Part shown: positions 17,258-25,100 of the stretch, piece by piece
Layout of the letters: each line of letters begins with the position of its first letter
Position numbering within the stretch: position 1 is the stretch's first letter
Assembly: GCA_016291435.1 (NCBI GenBank)
Contig: JAEEXH010000012.1
Coordinates: 1-47,493 of the forward strand
Reading direction: 5' to 3'
Length of the DNA stretch: 47,493 nt
Source: Oscillospiraceae bacterium
Lineage (GTDB): Bacteria > Bacillota > Clostridia > Oscillospirales > Ruminococcaceae
Notes under the pieces: model-generated
Told to the model about the DNA's origin: nothing
Seen by the model: the letters and a program-made list of their open reading frames with translations, nothing else
Database searches by the model: none
Translations under genes and position numbers: made by a program

Positions 17258-18255
17258 TGCACACCCTCCTCGTAGATCTTCTTGATGACCTCCTCGGTCG
17301 AGATCTCCTGGAGCTGCATGTCGCGGATGCTGTGCGCTGTTTGCAGGGTGCCGAGCACCTCCATGACCGTCGCTTTGTCTTCGTCCACAAGAATCGAGAT
17401 CCATTCCTCATCGGCGGAGACGGAGCATTCCGGCAGCTCCTTCGCGATCTCCTCCGCATGCGCTTTCAGGTCGCCGTCCACACGGATCTTGAGCGTGCGG
17501 TAGGAGCCGAAAAAGCCTTTCAGATGTTCCATATCGTTGTCATAGAGCATTTTGCCCTTGTCGATGATGACGATGCGGCGGCAGAGCGCGTCCACATCGC
17601 CCATGTCATGCGTTGTGAGGATGACTGTTGTGTGCTTTTCCCTGTTGAGCGCCTGGATCAGCGTGCGGATCTTTGCCTTCATCGAAACATCAAGCCCGAT
17701 GGTCGGCTCATCGAGGAAGACGATCTTCGGATTGTGCAGGAATGCCGCGAGAATATCGCTGAGCGTGCGCTGCCCGAGGGACATCTGCCGCACGGGCTTG
17801 TGCAGCAGCGGCTCGATATCGACCAGCGACTGATACAGCGCGAGCATACCGTCATATTCCTTGTCGGGGATCTGGTAGATGTCTTTGAGCAGCTTGAACG
17901 ATTCGATCAGCGGGAGCGCCCACCAGAGCTGCGAGCGCTGACCGAAGACAACGCCGATCTCCTGCGCGTTCTTTGTGCGGTTCTGATAGGGCACATTGCC
18001 GCCGACGAGAATCTCGCCGGAGGTCGGCTCCAGCACACCCGTCATCATTTTGATTGTGGTGGATTTGCCTGCACCGTTCGGCCCGAGATAACCGACGATC
18101 TCGCCCTGTTCGATTGTCATGGAGATATTGTCCACCGCTCGCACAATCTTGTAATCGCGGGAAAAAAGATCTTTGAGGCTGCCTTTCAGACCCTCGCGGC
18201 GGTTTAATACCTTGAATTCCTTTGTGATGTTTCTGATTTCGATGATTGCTGACAT
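17254..18255 (-). CDS. ABC exporter ATP-binding protein
   Basis: The start at 18255 has GTGAGGA upstream; a longer frame would run back through the tRNA gene and is rejected. The 333-residue ATPase has Walker A GPNGAGKSTTIK at 58-69, a Q-loop, signature LGQRTLSDILAAFLHNP, Walker B IVFLDEPTIGLD and the switch His in LTTHDMGD. The extra C-terminal 80 residues are usual for the ATPase of this exporter type. It is the first gene of a three-gene operon with the two permeases. The tRNA-Leu terminator lies just upstream; I see no consensus promoter of its own. Confidence 0.92.
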   Translation of the reverse strand: MSAIIEIRNITKEFKVLNRREGLKGSLKDLFSRDYKIVRAVDNISMTIEQGEIVGYLGPNGAGKSTTIKMMTGVLEPTSGEILVGGNVPYQNRTKNAQEIGVVFGQRSQLWWALPLIESFKLLKDIYQIPDKEYDGMLALYQSLVDIEPLLHKPVRQMSLGQRTLSDILAAFLHNPKIVFLDEPTIGLDVSMKAKIRTLIQALNREKHTTVILTTHDMGDVDALCRRIVIIDKGKMLYDNDMEHLKGFFGSYRTLKIRVDGDLKAHAEEIAKELPECSVSADEEWISILVDEDKATVMEVLGTLQTAHSIRDMQLQEISTEEVIKKIYEEGVQ

Positions 18256-18286
18256 GCTGTCCTCACTTTCGGGCAGAGATAGAAAG

Positions 18287-18310
18287 AAAACCGCGCATAA
18301 ACGCGGTTTT
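18287..18310 (-). terminator. Terminator of the tRNA-Leu transcript
   Basis: AAAACCGCG and CGCGGTTTT form perfect nine-base arms around a six-base loop, five bases after the tRNA 3' end. The stem ends in TTTT followed by CTTTC. Confidence 0.85.
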
Positions 18311-18315
18311 TGCGA

Positions 18316-18397
18316 TGCGCCTGACAGGACTTGAACCTGCAAGTCTTGCGACATTGGAACCTAAATCCAACGTGTCTGCCAGTTTCACCACAGGCGC
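18316..18397 (-). tRNA. tRNA-Leu (anticodon UAG)
   Basis: The minus strand folds as a class II tRNA. The acceptor arms are GCGCCTG and CAGGCGC with discriminator A. The D arm is GTGAAACTGGCAGAC. The anticodon stem TTGGA/TCCAA holds the loop TTTAGGT (anticodon TAG). A long variable arm follows, then a T arm with GGTTCAAGTCC. No CCA is encoded. Confidence 0.95.
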
Positions 18398-18449
18398 AGA
18401 TATGAAGATTGCTGCGGCAGAATCCGTTTCACGGTTTTCTGCCGCTCTC

Positions 18450-18478
18450 ATTATATCATTGAATGAACGGTTTGTCAA
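18450..18478 (-). promoter_or_regulatory. Promoter of tRNA-Leu
   Basis: TTGACA (18473-18478) and TATAAT (18450-18455) are 17 bases apart on the minus strand. The -35 lies inside the last codons of the decarboxylase gene. A long imperfect hairpin (about 18413-18446), in the 5' leader of the tRNA, may end the decarboxylase transcript. Confidence 0.85.
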
Positions 18479-19808
18479 GCACCGCACAGGAGGTGACGCC
18501 GTAATAGCGGAGGCAGCGCGCAGCGGCTTCCGTGATGCGCTCACCGCAGACGACGATCGGTACAGCGGGCGGGCAGCTCACGGTGATCTCTGCACAGACA
18601 CGCCCGGTGCATTCTGAAAGGGGCAGCGTCACTGCCGCGCTGAGCATCGCTTCCCGCGGCGTGCAGACGGTCTCCGGCGCGGGCATCTCAGGCGGTGCCT
18701 CTGTGATCGCATCCTTCTGCGGGACAGCGCACAGCGCATCCGCCGTCAGACGCAGATCCTCCGGGGATGAGTACGGCGACGGCATTAAAACAAGGTAATC
18801 GGGATCATGGAATTCACAGATCACGCCGCGCAGCCGCAGCAGATCGGAGAGCGCCGTACCGGAATAGCCGTATGCCTTTGCGTCGATGGTGAGCTTCATC
18901 GGCTCGCTGTATTTCAGCACAAATCCGGTTGCTTTCAGCTCCGATTTCAGTGTATCTACGAGCGAAACCGTATCTCTGAGCCGTTCCCGGAAGCTGTGCA
19001 GCAGGATTTCATTGCAGCGGTCGAGCGATTGCAGAATGAGATAGGAAGGGCTGGTCGATGCAAAGAGCGCCATTGCTGTTTTTGCACGCGTTCTGCAAAT
19101 TCCCGGCGCACTGTCCGAGATATGCAGATAGGCAGCACCCGTGAGGGCAGGCAGCGTCTTGTGTGCGGAATCGCAGCAGAGATCGGCGCCGAGGTCAATC
19201 GGATGCTGTGATTCCGGCAGAAATTTCAGATAGGCACCGTGGGCATTGTCCGCAATCAGCAGCATATCATGTGCATGACAGCAGGCAGACAGCGCCGCAA
19301 TATCCGTGACATTTCCGAGATAATCCGGGCTTGTGATATACAGCGCAATCGGAGAAATATCCGTATCTGCGCAGATTTCGGCGATCTGCTCCGGCGTGAC
19401 CGTGCAGCTCAGATAGCTTTCATGCTTCTGCGGCGGGATCCAAAGAATGCCGAAGCCCAGCAGCACCGCCGCCGTGACAAATGTCTTGTGCGCATTGCGT
19501 GCCGCGAGGATCAGGGGGCGCCTGCCGCGTTCTGCCGCATGCTGCATCGCAAGATACAGCATTGCGCGGATGCAGAGCGAGGAGCCTTCGGTTGAATAGA
19601 GCGTTGTGCAGCCGAAGATCCCGCCTGCGATGCGTTCGCTCTTCGCGATGATGCCTTCGGGCGTATAGAGCTCGTCTGCACCGTCAATTTCCGTAATATC
19701 GAGCGGCTCACAGCCGAGCAGGGGAGCGCCTTTGTGCCCCGGCATGTGCATACGGACAGCGTCGGACTGCGCGTATTTCCGCACAAAATCGCAGATCGGC
19801 GTCGGCAT
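18456..19808 (-). CDS. PLP-dependent Orn/Lys/Arg decarboxylase family protein
   Basis: The start at 19808 overlaps the stop of scfB as ATGA. The protein has 450 residues, a length typical of short Gram-positive members such as YaaO. Visible landmarks are HMPGHKG near residue 21, then TEGSSLCIRAML, LLIADNAHGAYL, and SAHKTLPALTGAAYL with the PLP-binding Lys. It would decarboxylate a basic amino acid, giving agmatine, cadaverine or putrescine; which one cannot be told from the sequence. In many Firmicutes these genes sit beside tmk and holB, so its place behind a SCIFF maturase is unusual, and the overlap suggests coupled translation. Confidence 0.88.
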   Translation of the reverse strand: MPTPICDFVRKYAQSDAVRMHMPGHKGAPLLGCEPLDITEIDGADELYTPEGIIAKSERIAGGIFGCTTLYSTEGSSLCIRAMLYLAMQHAAERGRRPLILAARNAHKTFVTAAVLLGFGILWIPPQKHESYLSCTVTPEQIAEICADTDISPIALYITSPDYLGNVTDIAALSACCHAHDMLLIADNAHGAYLKFLPESQHPIDLGADLCCDSAHKTLPALTGAAYLHISDSAPGICRTRAKTAMALFASTSPSYLILQSLDRCNEILLHSFRERLRDTVSLVDTLKSELKATGFVLKYSEPMKLTIDAKAYGYSGTALSDLLRLRGVICEFHDPDYLVLMPSPYSSPEDLRLTADALCAVPQKDAITEAPPEMPAPETVCTPREAMLSAAVTLPLSECTGRVCAEITVSCPPAVPIVVCGERITEAAARCLRYYGVTSCAVLDKPFIQ

Positions 19809-21190
19809 CACACATCCCCGAGCTGCTTTGCAGCCGCGACCATAATTGCACATTCCATGCGCTTGCGGAAGAGCTTGCAGCCGTATTCATACACCCCGCG
19901 GACAGAGCCGGTCGCGTGATACGCATTTGCAGCGCAGCCGCCGGAGCAGTAGAGCCTTGCCCAGCAGTCGCGGCATTCGGGGCGCGCATAGACATTGCAT
20001 GCGGCGAATTCATCCTGAACTGCGGTGTTCGTGACGCCTGTCCAGATGTCGCCGAGCCTGAATTTCTCCTCGCCGACAAACTGATGACATGGATAGAGAT
20101 CGCCCCACGGTGTCACCGCCATGTATTCCGTGCCCGAGCCGCAGCCCGAGATGCGCTTATAGATGCACGGACCGCCTGTCAGGTCGAGCATGTAGTGATA
20201 GAATGTGAACGGCTCGCCCGCCTTCTCGCAGGCAAGCATTTTCTCTGCGAGCAGTTCGTATTGCTCCATGACGACCGGCAGATCCTCGTCTGTGAGCGCC
20301 GAAGGGTCATCTGCCGCACAGACCACAGGCTCCATGCTGAGCTCGCGGAATCCGAGCCCGAGCATGACCTCGATATCCTTGAGAAAATCGGGATTCGCGT
20401 GGGTGAATGTGCCGCGCATGTAGTAGTTTTTGCCGCCGCGTGCCGTGACGAGCTTCTGGAATTTCGGCACGATGCGCTCCCAGCTTCCGTTGCCCGCGTA
20501 GTCCACGCGGAAGCGGTCATGGATTTCCTTTCTGCCGTCCAGAGAGAGCACCACATTGCTGCACTCGCGGTTTGCGAAGTCGATGACCTCATCGTCGATC
20601 AGCAGACCGTTCGTTGTGAGCGTGAAGCGGAAATTCTTGCCCGCTGCCTTCTCGATACTGCGTGCGTAGGCGACCAGATCCTTGACGACCTGAAAGTTCA
20701 TGAGCGGCTCACCGCCGAAGAAATCGACTTCGAGATTGCGGCGCTTGCCGGAGTGTGCGACCAGAAAATCAAGTGCCTGCCTGCCGACCTCAAAGCTCAT
20801 GACGGCGCGGTCGCCGTGATATTTGCCCTGTGACGCGAAGCAATAGGAGCAGTTGAGATTGCAGGTGTGTGCGATATGCAGGCAGAGCGCCTTGACGACG
20901 CCTGCGGTCTTTGCCTTGAGCTCGCCTGCGAGCGGCTCAAAGGTATCGGGCGTGAAGAGCTTGCCGGCGTCTTTCAGCGCGGTAATATCATCATAGCAGG
21001 CTTCGAGCTCCTCCGGCGTGACCTCCGGGTCACCGGCATATTTTGCGCTGAGCTCCGCGATGATCTCCGCGCGCGGCTTCTGCTCATAGAGCGCGATCAT
21101 GTCATATGCGGCTGCATCGACCACATGCACAGAGCCCGAGCAGACATCCAGCACGATGTTGTAGCCGCCGAGCTGATACTGATGGATCAT
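19808..21190 (-). CDS. scfB: SCIFF peptide maturase, radical SAM/SPASM thioether-forming enzyme
   Basis: The protein has 460 residues. An N-terminal peptide-recognition domain (MIHQYQLGGYNIVLDVCSGS) is followed by the radical SAM cluster motif C110-x3-C114-x2-C117 (CNLNCSYC) and FFGGEPLMNF. A Cys-rich SPASM region (GCGSGTEYM, YPCHQF, CRDCWARLYCSGGCAAN) binds auxiliary iron-sulfur clusters. This matches the known maturase that makes Cys thioether crosslinks in SCIFF peptides. The precursor gene lies upstream at 22236-22391, separated by a hydrolase gene. The start follows the hydrolase stop by three bases and has a GGAGGAA ribosome site. Confidence 0.95.
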   Translation of the reverse strand: MIHQYQLGGYNIVLDVCSGSVHVVDAAAYDMIALYEQKPRAEIIAELSAKYAGDPEVTPEELEACYDDITALKDAGKLFTPDTFEPLAGELKAKTAGVVKALCLHIAHTCNLNCSYCFASQGKYHGDRAVMSFEVGRQALDFLVAHSGKRRNLEVDFFGGEPLMNFQVVKDLVAYARSIEKAAGKNFRFTLTTNGLLIDDEVIDFANRECSNVVLSLDGRKEIHDRFRVDYAGNGSWERIVPKFQKLVTARGGKNYYMRGTFTHANPDFLKDIEVMLGLGFRELSMEPVVCAADDPSALTDEDLPVVMEQYELLAEKMLACEKAGEPFTFYHYMLDLTGGPCIYKRISGCGSGTEYMAVTPWGDLYPCHQFVGEEKFRLGDIWTGVTNTAVQDEFAACNVYARPECRDCWARLYCSGGCAANAYHATGSVRGVYEYGCKLFRKRMECAIMVAAAKQLGDV

Positions 21191-21193
21191 GTT

Positions 21194-22162
21194 TTATTCC
21201 TCCTGCGCGGCGATCTCTGCCGCAATTTTACGGATTCCCTCCGCCATTTCGTCCGCTTTTTCCACATGGACATAGTGCCCGCAGTCGCAGCGGATGTTCT
21301 CCGCCTTGCCGTTCGTGTATTTGTCCGGCACAGAGCACCATGTCTCCGGGTCGTTCGGCATATAGCCGGTTGAAGTGAAGAACAGCATCGGAATTTCGGG
21401 CACCGCCCCCGCTTCGACCTTCTTCATATTCTCCCCGCCGCATTCCGCTTCGTGAATCAGCGTTTTCGAGCCGCGGTTTGCCTGAAACAGTGCGCGGTAG
21501 ACCTGCTTCTCCTCATCGGTGAGAAGGGGGGAGCTGAGCGCCGGGTATGTCGAATCCGGGTTCAGCACGCGCCATAAGCCGATGTCCACCGTGAGCGCCA
21601 TTGCCTTGTCGAGCGGCGCATTTTCGTTATAGTCGTTTGTATCAAATGCCCCGGGAATTGCCGCATCGGAAAAGACGATGCCCGAAACCTCATCGGGGTA
21701 TTGCTGTGCCCAGTAGAGCGCCTCCATGCCCGAGGCGGAATGCGGCACGAGCAGATACGGCGCCCGGAGCCCCGCGCCTGTGAGTGCTGCGCGTGTCTCC
21801 GAGAGCAGGGTGTCAATATCACGCGGCAGATCAGTCTCATCGCTGAAACCGTAGCCGAATTTCTCCACGACTGCGATGCGGAAACCGTCTGTCAGCTTGC
21901 TGTAAAGCGGCTTGAAATCGTAGATCGGCGAGGATGTGCCGTAGCCCGAGAGGAAAACGACCGTCTGATCGCCCGCGCCTTCTGTGTAGACATACATCGT
22001 GCCGCCGTCCACGGTGACGGGCGTGCCGACGGTTTTCTCACGCAGCGGCGCTTCCTTTTTAAGCTGTGCGCGGTGATAAATACAGAGCCCGCCGATGATG
22101 AGCGCGTCGATCAGCAGAAAAATCAGCAGAACGATGCCGATGCGTTTCAGTGCCTTCTTCAT
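21194..22162 (-). CDS. Membrane-anchored alpha/beta hydrolase
   Basis: The start at 22162 has GGGAGA upstream; the longer frame would run through the SCIFF precursor gene. The protein has 322 residues, with a single N-terminal membrane helix (KRIGIVLLIFLLIDALIIGG). The outer domain shows alpha/beta hydrolase features: TVVFLSGYGTSSP (oxyanion loop), VPHSASGMEALYW with the nucleophile Ser in HSASG, and CGHYVHVEKAD with the catalytic His. It probably faces the outside. It lies between scfA and scfB, where no gene is usual. A role in processing the mature peptide is possible but unproven. Confidence 0.82.
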   Translation of the reverse strand: MKKALKRIGIVLLIFLLIDALIIGGLCIYHRAQLKKEAPLREKTVGTPVTVDGGTMYVYTEGAGDQTVVFLSGYGTSSPIYDFKPLYSKLTDGFRIAVVEKFGYGFSDETDLPRDIDTLLSETRAALTGAGLRAPYLLVPHSASGMEALYWAQQYPDEVSGIVFSDAAIPGAFDTNDYNENAPLDKAMALTVDIGLWRVLNPDSTYPALSSPLLTDEEKQVYRALFQANRGSKTLIHEAECGGENMKKVEAGAVPEIPMLFFTSTGYMPNDPETWCSVPDKYTNGKAENIRCDCGHYVHVEKADEMAEGIRKIAAEIAAQEE

Positions 22163-22187
22163 GTAAAATCTCCCTGTTATGAAAAAT

Positions 22188-22210
22188 GCCGCCCCGCAAA
22201 AGAGGGCGGC
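22188..22210 (-). terminator. Terminator after scfA
   Basis: GCCGCCC (22188-22194) and GGGCGGC (22204-22210) form a stem 25 bases after the scfA stop, followed on the minus strand by ATTTTTC. It would make scfA mRNA more abundant than the downstream genes. Confidence 0.8.
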
Positions 22211-22235
22211 TTTTTCTCTGCGTAAAGCGATCCGA

Positions 22236-22391
22236 TCAGTGCTTGTCGGACTGCTCGTTTTCGCACTGCTGGTTTGCGATACCGCAGCTTGTCTTGCAGG
22301 CGGACTGGCAAGAGGTCTGGCACTCGCCGCAGCCGCCCTTCTTTGCGCTCTCGCAAAGGCTGCGGGTCTCGATGGTCTGAATGTGACGCAT
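22236..22391 (-). CDS. scfA: SCIFF-family ribosomally synthesised peptide precursor
   Basis: This 51-residue gene has AAGGAGG eight bases upstream of its ATG. The sequence starts MRHIQTIETRSL and carries the SCIFF core GCGECQTSCQSACKTSC at residues 20-36. Cys occurs at 13, 21, 24, 28, 32, 36 and 43: seven, where the family name implies six; Cys13 is extra. The residue after Cys36 is Gly37, where the well-known SCIFF peptides have the Thr that accepts the thioether from Cys32. The peptide is modified by ScfB, encoded two genes downstream; the biological role of SCIFF peptides is not settled. It has its own strong promoter and terminator. Confidence 0.95.
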   Translation of the reverse strand: MRHIQTIETRSLCESAKKGGCGECQTSCQSACKTSCGIANQQCENEQSDKH

Positions 22392-22453
22392 GATACATTC
22401 CTCCTTGTGCTGTATTGAGCGTGCCGCATCCTGCGGGCACAGTTCTCGATGCT

Positions 22454-22482
22454 ATTATACCATAATTTGCCGCATCTGTCAA
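22454..22482 (-). promoter_or_regulatory. Promoter of scfA
   Basis: TTGACA (22477-22482) and TATAAT (22454-22459) are 17 bases apart on the minus strand, a perfect consensus. The -35 overlaps the stop codon of the upstream GtrA-family gene. Confidence 0.9.
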
Positions 22483-22904
22483 GAGTGCATGCCGCCGTTT
22501 TCAGAAATTTCCGTTTCTGCGCGGTTTTCCTGCTTCGGCTTGCGAAAAATGAGAAAATGCTGCACGAAGTAATTGAAGACAAAGAGCAGGCTCTCGACAA
22601 AGGCCTTGACGATCACGGGCTCGATGCCGAGCAGCTTTTGCAGCTTTGTGACCGTGAACGCGGAGATGCTGCCTGAGAAGATCACGAGCGCGATATATTT
22701 GAGGAACTGCACGGGGAGATTCCCGTCTGACTGAAACACGGTTCTGCGGTTGATTGTGAAATTGACGATGCAGGAGACCGCCCTGCCGATCGCGGTCGCA
22801 AGCGGGATGCCTGCCCCGAGATGCTCGGCAACCGTGAAGATGATGAAATCCACGGCGACTGCAATGCCGGAGGACATGAGATATGTGAGGATCCGCCGGA
22901 TCAT
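22479..22904 (-). CDS. GtrA-family small membrane protein
   Basis: The start at 22904 has GGAGGGG upstream. The 141-residue protein has four membrane segments in the GtrA pattern: SSGIAVAVDFIIFTVAE, AIGRAVSCIVNFTINRRTVF, QFLKYIALVIFSGSISAF and ESLLFVFNYFVQHFLIF. GtrA proteins are thought to move lipid-linked sugars across the membrane for cell-surface glycosylation. There is no glycosyltransferase next to it. A second GtrA homologue is at 40285-40809. Confidence 0.88.
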   Translation of the reverse strand: MIRRILTYLMSSGIAVAVDFIIFTVAEHLGAGIPLATAIGRAVSCIVNFTINRRTVFQSDGNLPVQFLKYIALVIFSGSISAFTVTKLQKLLGIEPVIVKAFVESLLFVFNYFVQHFLIFRKPKQENRAETEISENGGMHS

Positions 22905-22963
22905 CTGCACCCCTCCCCGAACACATAGTATATGCGGCAAAATGCGCCGCGAATCCGTATCGT

Positions 22964-22992
22964 ATTATAGCACAGCGCGGGGGAATTGTCAA
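22964..22992 (-). promoter_or_regulatory. Promoter of the GtrA-family gene
   Basis: TTGACA (22987-22992) and TATAAT (22964-22969) are 17 bases apart on the minus strand. Confidence 0.88.
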
Positions 22993-23004
22993 GAAAAGAA
23001 AGAG

Positions 23005-23027
23005 GGGACAGCCGGTTGGGCTGTCCC
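23005..23027 (-). terminator. Terminator of the sigma/anti-sigma operon
   Basis: GGGACAGCC and GGCTGTCCC form perfect nine-base arms around GGTTG, followed on the minus strand by the pyrimidine-rich tail CTCTTTCTTTTC. Confidence 0.75.
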
Positions 23028-23074
23028 GCAGATATATGAAGGATGATTTTGGCTGTCATGAGGATGAGATGCGG

Positions 23075-24304
23075 TTATTCGCCAAGCGCTTCATATCTTG
23101 CAATGCAGACCTCCCGGAGATAGGCAGCGAATGCGTCAAACTGTTCGGAAGTGATAACAGGATATGTCTGATCTGTGGATACTCTGGTGTTCCCGCATTG
23201 CATACAAATATCCAGCGCATAGTGTGAAACGATCATCTGAATCCGGTTGACGAACGCGGTGTAATCTCCGCCCGCGATGATGCTGTCATCCAGCTCGCAG
23301 GGCTTGCAGATGTTCTCGGGATGCTGCTCAAGATAACTGTAAACATCTGCACTGGTGACGCCGCTTGTCTGACCGGACTCCATCTCTGTGAGCGCATCCT
23401 GCACATGGTTGTCATAGTCTGCGAGATAGTCCTGAAGGCTCACAGCATTGCCGCGCATGACATAGGAGACATAGTTTGTCAGATATGCAACATCTATGCC
23501 GTCGATCGGGATCTCATCCGGGCTGTCATACAACAGCTTCATGCCTTCATAGTAGGTCGAAGGCGATTTGTCAATGTTGCCGCGCTCGATCTGCTCTGCC
23601 GTCAGTGCCTGCGGGTAGATCACATACGCATCCTTGTCTGCACCGCTCGCAACCATGTTCCATTTCAGCGAGAGAAGCATCACATCCGCATAGGTGAGAT
23701 ACCCGTCTCCGTCCACATCGCCGAGCTGATAAACAACCTCAGCAGGTGCGGCTTCTGTCGTTGTAGATGAGGTCTGTTCTTCTGTTGATGCGGCTGTGGT
23801 CTGCGCAGCGGTTGATTCCGATTTCGCTTCGGTATGGCGGTAAGGCAGCAGGGAAGTCGATGCAGCTGTTTCCGCGGGCTTCGTATCGGCTGTTTCCGCA
23901 GCCGCCGAAGTATTGTCTGGCGGGAAAATAACCGGCTCGGCAGTCGGTGCAGTTGTATCGGTGCTGCCGACGGTAAGAACCGTGGTCTCCTCCGGCATTT
24001 CATTGACTGCTGCCTGCGAGATGCGTGTGACAATGCTGACGGGTTCTGCTTTTGCGGTTGTTGTGGTTTCAGCAACGGCCTGCGTATTTTCAGCGGAATT
24101 CATTGCAGTTTCCACCGGCAGATTCTGCCGGCTTGCATAGATCACACCGCCGATGACCGCGGCGCACATTGCAGCACCGGCGAGCACGCCTGCCGCACCC
24201 ATGAGCGAGAAACGCGGCTTTGCTTTTGCGGCACGCGCCGCTGCTTCCTCCGTATAGCGCGGGGAGATATGCTGCATCAGTTCGGTGAGTTTCTGTTCCG
24301 TCAT
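23075..24304 (-). CDS. Membrane protein with extracellular dockerin, probable anti-sigma factor
   Basis: The start overlaps the sigma-factor stop as ATGA. The protein has 409 residues. A short cytoplasmic tail (1-32) precedes one membrane helix (about 33-57), then a long Thr/Ala/Glu-rich linker (60-190). A dockerin-like region starts with the calcium loop DVDGDGYLTYADVMLLS near 194; its second half is separated by an insert (IDGIDVAYLTNYV). A C-terminal domain has Cys pairs (ICKPCEL, ICMQCGN). The position and topology fit an anti-sigma factor that senses something outside and holds the sigma factor inside. The anti-sigma role is inferred; the tail is short and lacks the zinc motif of many anti-sigma domains. 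Confidence 0.75.
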   Translation of the reverse strand: MTEQKLTELMQHISPRYTEEAAARAAKAKPRFSLMGAAGVLAGAAMCAAVIGGVIYASRQNLPVETAMNSAENTQAVAETTTTAKAEPVSIVTRISQAAVNEMPEETTVLTVGSTDTTAPTAEPVIFPPDNTSAAAETADTKPAETAASTSLLPYRHTEAKSESTAAQTTAASTEEQTSSTTTEAAPAEVVYQLGDVDGDGYLTYADVMLLSLKWNMVASGADKDAYVIYPQALTAEQIERGNIDKSPSTYYEGMKLLYDSPDEIPIDGIDVAYLTNYVSYVMRGNAVSLQDYLADYDNHVQDALTEMESGQTSGVTSADVYSYLEQHPENICKPCELDDSIIAGGDYTAFVNRIQMIVSHYALDICMQCGNTRVSTDQTYPVITSEQFDAFAAYLREVCIARYEALGE

Positions 24305-24858
24305 AGGAATCCCTCCTTTGTGAGATAGGCTTCGAGCTTGCGCCGGACGCGCAGGAGCGTGATCCGCACGCGGCTGCCGGAGATGCCGAATTCATCAGCG
24401 ATCTCCGAGGGCGTGAGACCGTTCGTGTAGCGCTCCACGAAGATCGTGCGCTGACCGGCGTTCAGGGAATCGAGGAAGCGTTCAATGGCTTCGGTGAGCA
24501 GGCGGCTGTCAAGCGCGCTGTCCACAGTCTCGCGTGCCTCTGCCGAGTGTTCAACATCCTCCAGCGGCACAGGCTGCACGCCGCTGCCGCGTTTGCGGGT
24601 ATGCTGCCGGTCGAGGCGGTCGAGCGCGAGATTGCGGGTGGAAGCCGAGAGAAATGCAAAGAGATTGTCCGGCACCGTGTCTGCAAGCGCCTGCCAGACC
24701 TTCATCCACATTTCGTTGACGGTCTCCTCGGCATCCTCCCGGTTATGGAGAATGTCGAGCGCAATCTGAAAGCAGCCGCTGCCGTACTTCCGTTCGGCTT
24801 CGCGGATCGCCTGTTCATCCCGGGCGTGAAACAGTGCGAGAATGCTGCTGTCTTCCAT
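24301..24858 (-). CDS. ECF-type RNA polymerase sigma factor
   Basis: I place the start at 24858 (MEDSS) because AAGGAGG lies eight bases upstream; the longer frame would put that site inside the gene. The protein has 185 residues. Region 2 (CFQIALDILHNREDAEETVNEMWMK interrupted by no gap, then FLSASTRNLALD) and region 4 (LNAGQRTIFVERYTNGL, SEIADEFGISGSRVRI) are clear, with no region 1 or 3, as in ECF factors. It is followed by a membrane partner with overlapping stop and start codons. An ECF-style promoter stands upstream, so it probably transcribes its own operon. Confidence 0.93.
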   Translation of the reverse strand: MEDSSILALFHARDEQAIREAERKYGSGCFQIALDILHNREDAEETVNEMWMKVWQALADTVPDNLFAFLSASTRNLALDRLDRQHTRKRGSGVQPVPLEDVEHSAEARETVDSALDSRLLTEAIERFLDSLNAGQRTIFVERYTNGLTPSEIADEFGISGSRVRITLLRVRRKLEAYLTKEGFL

Positions 24859-24891
24859 CGGCTTCACCTCCTTCATTGCCCTTCACTAGAA

Positions 24892-24920
24892 TAGACGGGA
24901 TTTCGCTGCGCGGCGTTACA
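24892..24920 (-). promoter_or_regulatory. ECF-type autoregulated promoter of the sigma-factor operon
   Basis: On the minus strand TGTAAC (24915-24920) and CGTCTA (24892-24897) are 17 bases apart. AAC/CGTC elements at this distance are the hallmark of promoters read by ECF sigma factors, and no TTGACA/TATAAT pair is present in this orientation here. Confidence 0.75.
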
Positions 24921-24942
24921 GGTTTGCGCAAAATTACCGCAC

Positions 24943-24971
24943 TTGACTTTTTCTCCCGCACAAGGTATAAT
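24943..24971 (+). promoter_or_regulatory. Rightward promoter upstream of the metallophosphoesterase operon
   Basis: TTGACT (24943-24948) and TATAAT (24966-24971) are 17 bases apart. It is about 300 bases from the first gene (25270), so the transcript would contain the repeat element at 25101-25215. GTTTC-AGCAAC-GAAAC near 24982-24998 is a further inverted repeat. Confidence 0.65.
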
Positions 24972-25100
24972 AAAGTATATCGTTTCAGCAACGAAACAGC
25001 TTTTTTCTATTATACCATATTATATCAAAAAACGGGCTCCGTGCCGCTGCTGTCCGCAGCTTCTGAAAGTTTCTCTTTGATTTGAGCAAAGATGAAAAAG

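Noticed and set aside
17254..18354. Longer version of the ABC ATPase starting inside the tRNA-Leu gene
   Set aside because: The extension is a translation of the tRNA and its terminator. The ATG at 18255 has its own ribosome site and fits the family.
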